From positions 1-64,000 of the forward strand of contig CAUVWY020000010.1 of NCBI GenBank assembly GCA_963555775.3: a DNA stretch of 64,000 nucleotides, written 5' to 3'. Source of the DNA: JAJEDW01 sp963555775 (lineage in GTDB: Bacteria > Acidobacteriota > Terriglobia > 20CM-2-55-15). Below are positions 45,970-53,762 of this stretch, in pieces; the stretch's first letter is position 1, and each line of letters opens with the position of its first letter. The notes beneath the pieces were generated by a model. The model had not been told where the DNA came from, searched no databases, and saw only the letters and a program-made list of their open reading frames with translations. The translations under genes were made by a program, and so were the position numbers.

Positions 45970-48708
45970 CTATTCGGCACGCAAGGTCTCGACAGGATTC
46001 ACACGCAGTGCGCGCCTGACGGGTATTGCCGTGGCGCAGACCGTGGAAACCAGCACGATTGCCACGGCGACGATGAGCGTCGCTGAGTCGGTCTCGCCGA
46101 TGCCGTACAGGAATCGATCCGCGAACCGCCCGGCCCACAAAGCCAACGCCGAGCCTGCGGCGGCGCCGCCGATCACCGGCCAGAGCGTTCGGCGCGTGAC
46201 GATACGCACGATGTCCGCTGCAGGGGCGCCCAGAGCGCGGCGCACGCCGATTTCCTTCTCGCTCTGCGCCACGGTGTACGCGATCACACCGTAGGCGCCC
46301 ACCCCGGCCAGCAACACGGCCACAAGACCCAGCAGGACCAGATACAGTCGGGCCAGCCGCTGCGGCATGAGGAGCGCGCGAAGCCCGTCATCGAATGCGG
46401 TGACTTCTCCAAGCGAAAGACCCTCCTGGGCTGCCGCCTCCCTGAGGAGAAGCGTGAGCGCCGGGGGATCGAATGCGGTACGAAGAATCAAAAACTCCCG
46501 TTCGCCGAACCCAACCAAACGGGCGGCCATCAGAGGCCCAAATTGTGAACGGGACAGGTATATCGCGGGCGGGTTGCCAGCTTGGAGACTCATGAGTTTC
46601 GAATCCCGAACGACGCCGACGACCGTAACGGGTCCGTTAGAAGCCTTGACCGAAATGCGACTGCCTATGGGGTCCCGTTCCGGCCAGAAGCGGCGCATGG
46701 CCGATTCATTAACGATCCCAACAAGTGATTGCGAAAGCCAATCATTCCAACCGTCGACGTCATCGTCCATGTTTCGGCCGCGAACGACACCCTGGTTGAG
46801 GGTGGTGAAGTAATCCGGGTCGATGTAAACGACTTCCATCGAATCCGGAACCTCCAACGGCACGCCGTCGACTTGGTCGACCTGTGTGGATCGATCGCTT
46901 CCTTCCAGGAGCGGCATCGGCCCGATCGTTGCGCTTGAAATACCGGGCATTGCGCGCACCCGGTCGGCAAACGCATTGATCGAATTCGTCAGAGGATGTG
47001 ACCCGTCTTCCATGAACGAGACCGCGATCCGCGTGGGCGGAACCACGGCAACCGAAACGAGGCCGTCGGGGTCAAAGCCTAGGTCGGTTGCCAGCGCCTG
47101 CGAAACGCTCCTCACAAAGAGCAGGGCGCCGAAAACAAGAGCCACGCTAAGGGCCACCTGCAATCCTGCCAGATAAAGGGTTGGCGTGAGCCTTGCTGAA
47201 GCGATATTGGCCCTGAAATCGCGGGCGGGATCGACCGTGGCGCCGCGCCATGCCGAACCGAAGGCGATAAGGAGCGTTACAATGGCGGTCACCGCCACGC
47301 CGAAGACAAGAACGCGGAAATCGACGCCATTCCTCAATGCGGACAAGGGGATCTCTCCGGGCAAACCGAAGGCGGAAAGCCCGCGGTCGATCGACAGCGC
47401 GACCAGGAAGCCCGCGGCGACCCCGGCCAGAACCAGGATCGCGACTTCGGCGGCGATTCCCTGAACGAGTCGCGCCCGTGCGGCCCCAAGCGCCGCGCGG
47501 ATGGCCAGTTCCGCCCGTCGTTCTTCAGTGCGCGCGAGAAAGAGAGAGGCGAGGTTGGCGCATCCGATGAGTAACGTGAGGCCGACAGCGCCTGCAAGCA
47601 ATGTCAGGAACTGCCGGATATCCGTGCGCGACTGCAATGGTAAGGCGGTCTGGCTGAGGTTGGCGAGACGATGGCACCCATCATCCGGGCCCATGCGAAC
47701 GGCGAACTCGGCCTGGGCCCGATCGAGGACCACGCCAGGCTTCATACGCCCCAGGACCGTGAGGTTCACGATCGGTGAGATTGGAGAGACTTCCAGGCCG
47801 AAGACCGCCGGGTCCCCAAAAAATGGGTTGCCGCTAGTGGATATGCCACGGCCGATATCCTCGAGGATCCCGGGCGCCGCCAGCAGTGGGAAAAACAGAT
47901 CGGGCGGTCTCGCTCTGAGTTCAGTGCCGTCGAACCCTTCGGGTGCCACGCCAGCGATCCGGACCGGTACGCCGTTAACCTGGATCGTCTGGCTGAGAAT
48001 GCCAGGGTCGCTCCCAAACCGGGTGCGCCACAACCGGTGACTCAGAATCGCTGCCGGCGCCGCCAGATTTGCGGCGTCGACGGGATCGAACTCCCGGCCT
48101 GCGGCGAGCCTCAACCCTAACACCTGGAAATAGTTGGCGGTAATGAACAAGCTCGGGACGTGTTCGACCGGCTGGTCGCTGCCAAATGAGACGAACAACC
48201 CGTCGGCATGGTCGGCACTGGAGGCCGCAATGCCGTCCAGTGTCGTCATTGGAGTTTCGCGGAGTTGGACGTAGCGGTTCCAGTGGATGCGCGAACGTCT
48301 GAATTCTACGCTAGTACGCTCGATGGTTCGTTCGACGACCACGAGACTCGTTGGATCGGCCACGTCCAGCGGACGGAAAAGGACCCGATCGATCAGGCTG
48401 AACATGGATACGCAGGCGCCTATGGCCAGCGCCAGCGTCAGAATCGCCGCGGCCGTGGGCACCGGCCGCTTTGCAAGCACGCGAACCGCGTAGCGCAGAT
48501 CCTGAATCGAGCGGTCGAGCCAGACCGCGCGTCGGGATTCGTAGAAGCGTACCCTGGACGCGACCACGTTTCCGAAACGCTTCAGCGCTTCCACCCGCGC
48601 CGCCCTTGGGTCCATTCCGTCTTCGACGAGCCGTGCCGCATCCAGATCGATATGCGCCCGGATCTCCTCGCTGAAGTCCTCATACCCCCGCTTGCTCCGC
48701 CAAAACAT
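45970..48708 (-). CDS. ADOP-family ABC transporter permease 4 (with N-terminal prefix)
   Basis: The 912 residues start with the cytosolic prefix MFWRSKRGYEDFSEEIRAHI, then ALKRFGNVVASRVRFYESRR. They continue with SIQDLRYAVRVLAKRPVPTA and RVLFRPLDVADPTSLVVVER, a periplasmic domain and the two FtsX modules, ending EKEIGVRRALGAPAADIV and IPVRRALRVNPVETLRAE. It is the closest relative of permease 5 in the array; the prefix is nearly identical. Its start stands four bases from the end of a padR remnant, exactly as permease 5 stands to the intact padR, so the two units are duplicates. Confidence 0.92.
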   Translation of the reverse strand: MFWRSKRGYEDFSEEIRAHIDLDAARLVEDGMDPRAARVEALKRFGNVVASRVRFYESRRAVWLDRSIQDLRYAVRVLAKRPVPTAAAILTLALAIGACVSMFSLIDRVLFRPLDVADPTSLVVVERTIERTSVEFRRSRIHWNRYVQLRETPMTTLDGIAASSADHADGLFVSFGSDQPVEHVPSLFITANYFQVLGLRLAAGREFDPVDAANLAAPAAILSHRLWRTRFGSDPGILSQTIQVNGVPVRIAGVAPEGFDGTELRARPPDLFFPLLAAPGILEDIGRGISTSGNPFFGDPAVFGLEVSPISPIVNLTVLGRMKPGVVLDRAQAEFAVRMGPDDGCHRLANLSQTALPLQSRTDIRQFLTLLAGAVGLTLLIGCANLASLFLARTEERRAELAIRAALGAARARLVQGIAAEVAILVLAGVAAGFLVALSIDRGLSAFGLPGEIPLSALRNGVDFRVLVFGVAVTAIVTLLIAFGSAWRGATVDPARDFRANIASARLTPTLYLAGLQVALSVALVFGALLFVRSVSQALATDLGFDPDGLVSVAVVPPTRIAVSFMEDGSHPLTNSINAFADRVRAMPGISSATIGPMPLLEGSDRSTQVDQVDGVPLEVPDSMEVVYIDPDYFTTLNQGVVRGRNMDDDVDGWNDWLSQSLVGIVNESAMRRFWPERDPIGSRISVKASNGPVTVVGVVRDSKLMSLQAGNPPAIYLSRSQFGPLMAARLVGFGEREFLILRTAFDPPALTLLLREAAAQEGLSLGEVTAFDDGLRALLMPQRLARLYLVLLGLVAVLLAGVGAYGVIAYTVAQSEKEIGVRRALGAPAADIVRIVTRRTLWPVIGGAAAGSALALWAGRFADRFLYGIGETDSATLIVAVAIVLVSTVCATAIPVRRALRVNPVETLRAE

Positions 48709-48711
48709 CGG

Positions 48712-48803
48712 CTAGGTCTCCTCGGTCCTCGGAATCCGCTTTTCGGACTGACATACGACCCAAGTGTTCGCTATCTGGGTCGCATGTTCATCTGAAGAAG
48801 GCA
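48712..48803 (-). pseudogene. Remnant of a padR gene: 3' end joined to its promoter
   Basis: The last codons and stop (cgxxTCCGAGGACCGAGGAG-type end, stop at 48714-48712) match the end of the intact padR at 52164-52190. About 35 bases further the sequence jumps to the upstream region of padR, including AGTGTTCGCT at 48763-48772, the counterpart of the AGTGTTCACT palindrome at 52526. The coding body of about 330 bases is missing. The downstream permease 4 therefore keeps a degraded padR promoter but no own regulator. Confidence 0.75.
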
Positions 48804-48875
48804 TTTGCAATCGACTGTTGCCAGACGATTCAAGTAACACGGCATTCACGCGTGGCCCAATCTGGAACGACAGGG

Positions 48876-49292
48876 TCAATCTCGTTCAACTCCGATCTGG
48901 AAACCGCCCGTTTCGGTCACTTCGCATTCATCGGTCACGATCCCGATCCATATAGGCGGCGAGGTCTCGGTCTCGATCACTTCGCATTCATCGGTCTGTT
49001 GAAGAGTCACTGCCCCCATGGGGTTCCCGTCGAAGTCGGAAAATGTGACGATAACTTCGGAATCCTCGCCAATAATCGGTGTAAAACGGAATGAGTGTAA
49101 CGTGCCTTGAATCCGGGAACTGAACGTTACCTCTGCGCCTTCTGGAACAAGAGGAAATGTCATGAGGGGCCTGTCTGGCGCAAACCCGACCCGCAGGCTC
49201 ACCATACTCCTCTCCTGGTCCTGACTCTGGACCGGAAGGCAATTCGCACTGAGAACGAACACGATGCACAAGATCAGACGCAACATTTTCAA
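48876..49292 (-). CDS. Small exported protein of unknown function inside the ADOP array
   Basis: The 138-residue product has a clear signal peptide (MKMLRLILCIVFVLSANCLP, cleavage near VQSQ) and then a beta-rich domain (VSLRVGFAPDRPLMTFPLVP, VTFSSRIQGTLHSFRF). The C-terminus has a 20-residue tandem repeat (TDECEVIETETS and TDECEVTETGG) from a 60-bp duplication (48913-48936 and 48973-48996). It lies between permease 5 and the padR remnant. I know no family. It may be a partner of the permeases or simply an insertion. Confidence 0.6.
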   Translation of the reverse strand: MKMLRLILCIVFVLSANCLPVQSQDQERSMVSLRVGFAPDRPLMTFPLVPEGAEVTFSSRIQGTLHSFRFTPIIGEDSEVIVTFSDFDGNPMGAVTLQQTDECEVIETETSPPIWIGIVTDECEVTETGGFQIGVERD

Positions 49293-49391
49293 CCTCCGTC
49301 TTCCACCAGCATGTATCCCGCATGGGGCCCCAATGCCCCCTGCGTTTACAGGCTACTCGTTGAATTCGATAGTCGATTTCCAGACGCCGCG

Positions 49392-49451
49392 CTATTCGGC
49401 GCGCAAGGTCTCGACAGGATTGACATCGAGCGCACACCGAACCGGGGCCAC
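49392..49451 (-). pseudogene. Extra ADOP C-terminal tail after the stop of permease 5
   Basis: Directly after the TAA of permease 5 (49454-49452) the same frame continues VAPVRCALDVNPVETLRAE and ends in TAG at 49394-49392. This is another copy of the ADOP end motif, closer to the end of permease 4 (IPVRRALRVNPVETLRAE) than to permease 5 itself (MPMRRALRVNVVEALRVD). The bases beyond it (49335-49391) also resemble the downstream flank of permease 4. It is a footprint of recombination between paralogous permease genes. Confidence 0.75.
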
Positions 49452-52160
49452 TTAGTCGACCCGCAATGCCTCGACAACGTTCACGCGCAGAGCGCGGCGC
49501 ATAGGCATGAGCGCCGCTCCAACTGCCGCCATTCCAAGCAACGCCACGGTGAGGACGATCGTCATGGGGTCGGACCCCCCGATGCCGTACATGAATCGAT
49601 CGGCAAACCGGCCACACCAATACGCCAGCGCCGATCCTCCCGCGATGCCCATCAGGACGGGCCAGAGCGTGCGGCGCGTGAGTGTCCGCACTATGTCTCC
49701 GGGCGAAGCGCCCAGTGCCCAGCGAATCCCGATTTCCTTTTCGATCCGCGCGCCGACAACTGAAACCAGGCCGTAGACACCGACAACCGAGAGCGACATT
49801 CCAACCGCTGCCAGCACGAACAACCACGCGCGGCCCATTCTCTGCGGCATGAGGAGCGTGCCGATATGTTCCTCCAACGTGACGGTCTCGACCATGGCCA
49901 ACCCGGCCTCCGCCACTGAGTTCCTGAGCGGCTGGATGACCGACGCCGGGTCACTCGAAGCGCGCGCCATCAGGAACGCGCTCGCCGAGGCGGAGAGACG
50001 CCCTTCCATGAACGGCAAATGTTGCGCCCGGGCCAGGTAGGCCGCGAGTTGCCCTTCTTCTCGAAGATTCGTGAGCCTGGCGTCCCGAACGACTCCGACC
50101 ACGGTAATGGGGGACAGGTTCCTGATCGCGAACTGACGCCCCAGCGGATCGGCATCCGGCCAGAACCGACGCGCCATGGACTCATTGACGATACCGACCA
50201 GAGACGGCGCGGCCGCGTCCCCATCGTCGATATCCCGCCCCCGCACGACACGCTGGCCGAGCGTTGTGAAATAGTCCGCGTCGATGTAGGTAACCTCCAG
50301 TGCAGTTGGCAGATCGATCGTCGCGCCGTCAATCCGCACCTGGCGCGCAATATGTGTACTGCCGTGTTGCAGTGGCGTCGGCGCGATCGTCGCCATGGAA
50401 ACGCCCGGAATCGCGCGCGCGCGTTCCGCGACATCATCGACCGACTCCAGCGTGGGCGCGCCCGGGCTCTGGACCGAACCCGTTACCGTCAGCGATATCA
50501 GGTTGCCGGAGTCAAAACCCAAGTCGGTTTCCAGCGCTTCCCAAACGCTCCTCATGAAAAGTAGGGCGCCGAACACCAAGACGACGCTGAGCGCGACCTG
50601 AAGACCGACGAGACATTTGGTTGCGCCGAGCCTCGGCGAACCGGCCTTCCGTTTGAGATCCCGGATGACGTCGACCGTGGCCCAGGTCGAAGCGGAACCC
50701 AGGCTGATGACGATTGTCGCCACAACTGCCGCCAACACGGCGATGAATACCGTGCGCCCGTCCAGACCGTCACGCAGCGATGCGATGGGGACGCTACCGG
50801 GCAGCACCAAGCCGGCCATCGAGCGGTTGATCCACTGCGAGACCGCCAATCCTGTCCCGCCTCCCACGAACCCCAATAGGGCCGCCTCCAGGACGAGTTC
50901 CCGTGCAATGCGGGCGCGCCCGGCGCCCAGCGCCAAACGCATTGCGAACTCGCCGCGCCGCTCTTCCGCTCCGGCCATCAGAACGCCGGTTAGGTTCGTG
51001 CATCCGATGAGTAGCAACAGACTGACTGCCGCGGCTAGCAACGTCAGTAGTTGCATAATTTCGGCGCGTGACTGGATCGGCAGCACGAGATCGCTGAGCG
51101 GAACCAGGCCAAACCGGTCCCCACGGGCAAGTCCGTCCCCAAGGTTTGCCACCGCGGCAAACTCCGCCTGGGCCTGCTCGATGGTTGCGCCCTCCTTCAT
51201 ACGTCCAACGACGACCAATCCACGAATCGGCGATATCGGGGAAGCAACCGCTGGATAACCTGTCGTAAAACTACCGCCCTGACCATTCGCGCGGCTGTTA
51301 CTCTTCTCGAGCAGGCGGGGGGCCGTCGACAGCGGGAAAAACAGATCGGGCGGCGCGGCGCTGAGTTCCGTCCCGATGAAGTCAGGCGGCCCGACGCCAA
51401 TGATCCGAACCGCGACATCGTAGACCCGAATCGTCCTCCCAACCATTCCCAAGTCGCTCCCGAACCGGGCGCGCCATGCCCGATGACTCAGAATCGCCGT
51501 GGGAACCGCGCTGTTCGTGTCGTCGTCGGGTCCGAAGTCCCGGCCTACCGCAAGACTCAACCCGAGAATGCGAAAGTAATTTGCGGTGATGAACAAACCT
51601 CGGGCTTGCTCTACCTGCGCATCGGACCCGAACGCGACTGAAAGCAGGCGGACATCCCCAGGCACATGGTCGCTGGAACCCCCGATCCCGTCCAGCGTGG
51701 ACCAGTCGATATCGCGGAGTTGCCGGTACATGTCCCACACGATGTCGCCGGGCCGCGCCACGCCGCTACGCCCGGCGAGTTGACGAACGACGACCAGACG
51801 GGAAGGATCGGGCACATTCAGCGGCTGAATCAGGACGCGATCGATCAAGCTGAACATGGAGACCGTAGCGCCGACCGCCAGAGTCAGCGTCAGAATCGCC
51901 GCGGCCGTGGGCGCCGGCCGCTTGGCAAGCACGCGAACCGCGTGGCGCAGATCCTGAATCGAGCCGTCGAGCCAGACGGCGCGGCCGGATTCGTAAAAGC
52001 GTTCCCTGGACGCGACCACGTTTCCGAAACGCTTGAGAGCTTCCGCCCGCGCGGCATTCGGGTCCATTCCGTCCTGGACGAGCCGCGCCGCCTCCAGATC
52101 GATATGCGCCCGGATCTCCTCGCTGAAGTCCTCATACCCCCGCTTGCTCCGCCAGAACAT
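49452..52160 (-). CDS. ADOP-family ABC transporter permease 5 (with N-terminal prefix)
   Basis: The 902-residue protein begins four bases after the padR stop with the same prefix as permease 4 (MFWRSKRGYEDFSEEIRAHI, ALKRFGNVVASRERFYESGR). It then has SIQDLRHAVRVLAKRPAPTA, RVLIQPLNVPDPSRLVVVRQ, the periplasmic domain, the middle helices with LLIGCTNLTGVLMAGAEERR, and the second module with KEIGIRWALGASPGDIVRTL. In the family the pair padR-ADOP is a unit in which the small regulator controls the permease. It is the first permease of the array; its own end is followed by an extra tail (49392-49451). Confidence 0.93.
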   Translation of the reverse strand: MFWRSKRGYEDFSEEIRAHIDLEAARLVQDGMDPNAARAEALKRFGNVVASRERFYESGRAVWLDGSIQDLRHAVRVLAKRPAPTAAAILTLTLAVGATVSMFSLIDRVLIQPLNVPDPSRLVVVRQLAGRSGVARPGDIVWDMYRQLRDIDWSTLDGIGGSSDHVPGDVRLLSVAFGSDAQVEQARGLFITANYFRILGLSLAVGRDFGPDDDTNSAVPTAILSHRAWRARFGSDLGMVGRTIRVYDVAVRIIGVGPPDFIGTELSAAPPDLFFPLSTAPRLLEKSNSRANGQGGSFTTGYPAVASPISPIRGLVVVGRMKEGATIEQAQAEFAAVANLGDGLARGDRFGLVPLSDLVLPIQSRAEIMQLLTLLAAAVSLLLLIGCTNLTGVLMAGAEERRGEFAMRLALGAGRARIARELVLEAALLGFVGGGTGLAVSQWINRSMAGLVLPGSVPIASLRDGLDGRTVFIAVLAAVVATIVISLGSASTWATVDVIRDLKRKAGSPRLGATKCLVGLQVALSVVLVFGALLFMRSVWEALETDLGFDSGNLISLTVTGSVQSPGAPTLESVDDVAERARAIPGVSMATIAPTPLQHGSTHIARQVRIDGATIDLPTALEVTYIDADYFTTLGQRVVRGRDIDDGDAAAPSLVGIVNESMARRFWPDADPLGRQFAIRNLSPITVVGVVRDARLTNLREEGQLAAYLARAQHLPFMEGRLSASASAFLMARASSDPASVIQPLRNSVAEAGLAMVETVTLEEHIGTLLMPQRMGRAWLFVLAAVGMSLSVVGVYGLVSVVGARIEKEIGIRWALGASPGDIVRTLTRRTLWPVLMGIAGGSALAYWCGRFADRFMYGIGGSDPMTIVLTVALLGMAAVGAALMPMRRALRVNVVEALRVD

Positions 52161-52163
52161 CGA

Positions 52164-52517
52164 CTACGTCTCCTCGGTTCCCAGAATCCGTCCAATTGCT
52201 CCGGTCAGCCGTTGCCACTGGACGGTCTGCGTCGAAAGCCGTGTGCGGCCGGCCTTGGTCAGTGTGTAGAAGCGCGCCTTGCGGTTGTTTTCCGAAACTC
52301 CCCATTCCGCGTCGATCCAGCCCTTCTTTTCAATTCTCTGGAGCGCGGGGTACAGGGACCCGTGGTCGACGAGGAGAACGTCTTCGGACCGCTCCTGAAT
52401 CGCACGGGCAATACCCTGTCCGTGCCGCGGACCGAACACAAGGATTCGAAGAATGAGCGTGTCGAGCGTGCCCTGGAGCAACGCGATCCGTTCGTCGTCC
52501 TGCTTTCGGGTGGACAT
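52164..52517 (-). CDS. PadR-family transcriptional regulator (acidobacterial type)
   Basis: From ATG 52517 the product is 117 residues (MSTRKQDDERIALLQGTLDT). The winged helix is LILRILVFGPRHGQGIARAI, then VDHGSLYPALQRIEKKGWID (recognition helix and start of wing) and NRKARFYTLTKAGRTRLSTQ, followed by the final dimerisation helix. PadR proteins of this short type usually repress the neighbouring transporter and sense small molecules. It heads the array and its stop is four bases from the permease start. Upstream, a palindrome overlaps the -10 region, which suggests autoregulation. Confidence 0.93.
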   Translation of the reverse strand: MSTRKQDDERIALLQGTLDTLILRILVFGPRHGQGIARAIQERSEDVLLVDHGSLYPALQRIEKKGWIDAEWGVSENNRKARFYTLTKAGRTRLSTQTVQWQRLTGAIGRILGTEET

Positions 52518-52525
52518 GCTACCTA

Positions 52526-52553
52526 AGTGTTCACTATTCGGGTCGGATGTCAA
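52526..52553 (-). promoter_or_regulatory. padR promoter with overlapping operator palindrome
   Basis: Reading the minus strand, TTGACA (52553-52548) is followed after 17 bases by ACACTT (52530-52525). The palindrome AGTGTTCACT (52526-52535, arms AGTG/CACT) overlaps the -10 element, a typical position for a PadR operator. The same block, with one change in the palindrome, is kept at the padR remnant near 48763. The distance to the padR start is only 8 bases. Confidence 0.6.
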
Positions 52554-52661
52554 CCTGAAAAAGCCATGCGGAAGTGACTGCTGCGGGATGAGAGTTTTAC
52601 CGCCGTATCTAAGCCGGACGCATGACACGGATCGGCCGGCAGGGCATTGATGAATGCCCGT

Positions 52662-53381
52662 TCAGGTACGGAAGCGCGGTTCTTGGAGGGACTGCAGGCT
52701 GCGTTTCGCGATCGGTACGTTCATAAAGCGAATCATCGGGTAAAGCGCCTTGAAGGTTCCCACGACCTCCGTGTGCAGCTCGGGAGTTGCTGCAATGCTG
52801 GGATCGAGTTTCCGGGCTGCCAGGAACTGCTTGTGCCGCAGCAGGTCTTCGGCGGGGTGGTCCCGAGGGAAACCGCGCGGCACACGCGTCAGAGTTTCTC
52901 CTTGAAGATCTCCGAACAGTTTTCGGAACGAGCGGTTTCGCAGTATCCGGCGGAAGTCGGCGTGGTGCGCCGCGATGTGCTCTCTAAGCGCAAACAGATC
53001 CGGCGGTGACGGGCGATAGATACCGCCCCCGACGAACACTTCATCGGGAGCGATATGGACATAAAATCCGGCGCCCCGGTGTTTCTCGATTCCACGGTGG
53101 GGGAACACCGCGGCGACGTGTGTCTTGTATGGGTCCTTGTTCGCGGAAAAGCGCGTATCCCGATAGATTCGATAACCAGATACCTTTGGAGTTGCAATGA
53201 TCTCGGGAGCGAATGACTCGAATTCCTTGCCGAGAGCCAAGATGAACGCGTTCATCGGCCCTTTGATGGATTCTTCGTAAATCCGCTTCCGGGCATTGAA
53301 CCACGGACGCTCGTTGTTCCGTTTCAGCCCTTCCAAAAAACGAAGGCCTTCTTCCGGGAATCCTCTGAATTCGCTCGTCAT
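52662..53381 (-). CDS. DUF2461 (TIGR02453) family protein
   Basis: From ATG 53381 the product is 239 residues. It carries the family's landmarks: FPEEGLRFLEGLKRNNERPW near the N-terminus (the W-F pair follows), RIYRDTRFSANKDPYKTHVA, then GAGFYVHIAPDEVFVGGGIY. DUF2461 proteins are widespread and uncharacterised; the conserved R-D-x-R-F-x-x-N/D-K-x-P-Y motif suggests a ligand pocket. It is soluble. The gene lies 162 bases downstream of iscX, so it may be outside the isc operon. Confidence 0.9.
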   Translation of the reverse strand: MTSEFRGFPEEGLRFLEGLKRNNERPWFNARKRIYEESIKGPMNAFILALGKEFESFAPEIIATPKVSGYRIYRDTRFSANKDPYKTHVAAVFPHRGIEKHRGAGFYVHIAPDEVFVGGGIYRPSPPDLFALREHIAAHHADFRRILRNRSFRKLFGDLQGETLTRVPRGFPRDHPAEDLLRHKQFLAARKLDPSIAATPELHTEVVGTFKALYPMIRFMNVPIAKRSLQSLQEPRFRT

Positions 53382-53543
53382 CGCGGATATTATTCCCATG
53401 GATTCGAATGCTGTCCACCCGCGACAAGACAATGAAAGCCAAGGTTCCGCTCTTCCCACGGCGTCTTGGGGGCGCTCCTGTCTGCGCTTCCGAGACCCGA
53501 AGCTCCCAGCTGGCGATCCTGTGCAGGGTTTGGCCGCAGGCCG

Positions 53544-53762
53544 CTAACCCTGCTGTTCCTCCCACTCCTCATGCCAAGCCATCTGGACGGCCTCGAGCTT
53601 CTTCTCGTTGGAGTCCTTCGGATCGCCTTCGAAGTTCTCGATTTCGGTGGTCCATCGATGGAGGTCGGTAAAACGGACGGTCAGCGGATCCAGGTCGGGA
53701 AAGCGCTCGGTCAGCGCGATGGCAATGTCTTCGGAGTCGGTCCAGCCAATCTTGCGGTTCAT
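53544..53762 (-). CDS. iscX: IscX (YfhJ) Fe-S assembly regulator
   Basis: The 72-residue product is IscX over its full length: MNRKIGWTDSEDIAIALTER, then FPDLDPLTVRFTDLHRWTTE and KKLEAVQMAWHEEWEE. IscX is a small acidic protein that binds IscS and iron and competes with frataxin. It overlaps the hscA stop as ATGA, so translation is coupled. It is the last gene of the isc operon. Confidence 0.95.
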   Translation of the reverse strand: MNRKIGWTDSEDIAIALTERFPDLDPLTVRFTDLHRWTTEIENFEGDPKDSNEKKLEAVQMAWHEEWEEQQG

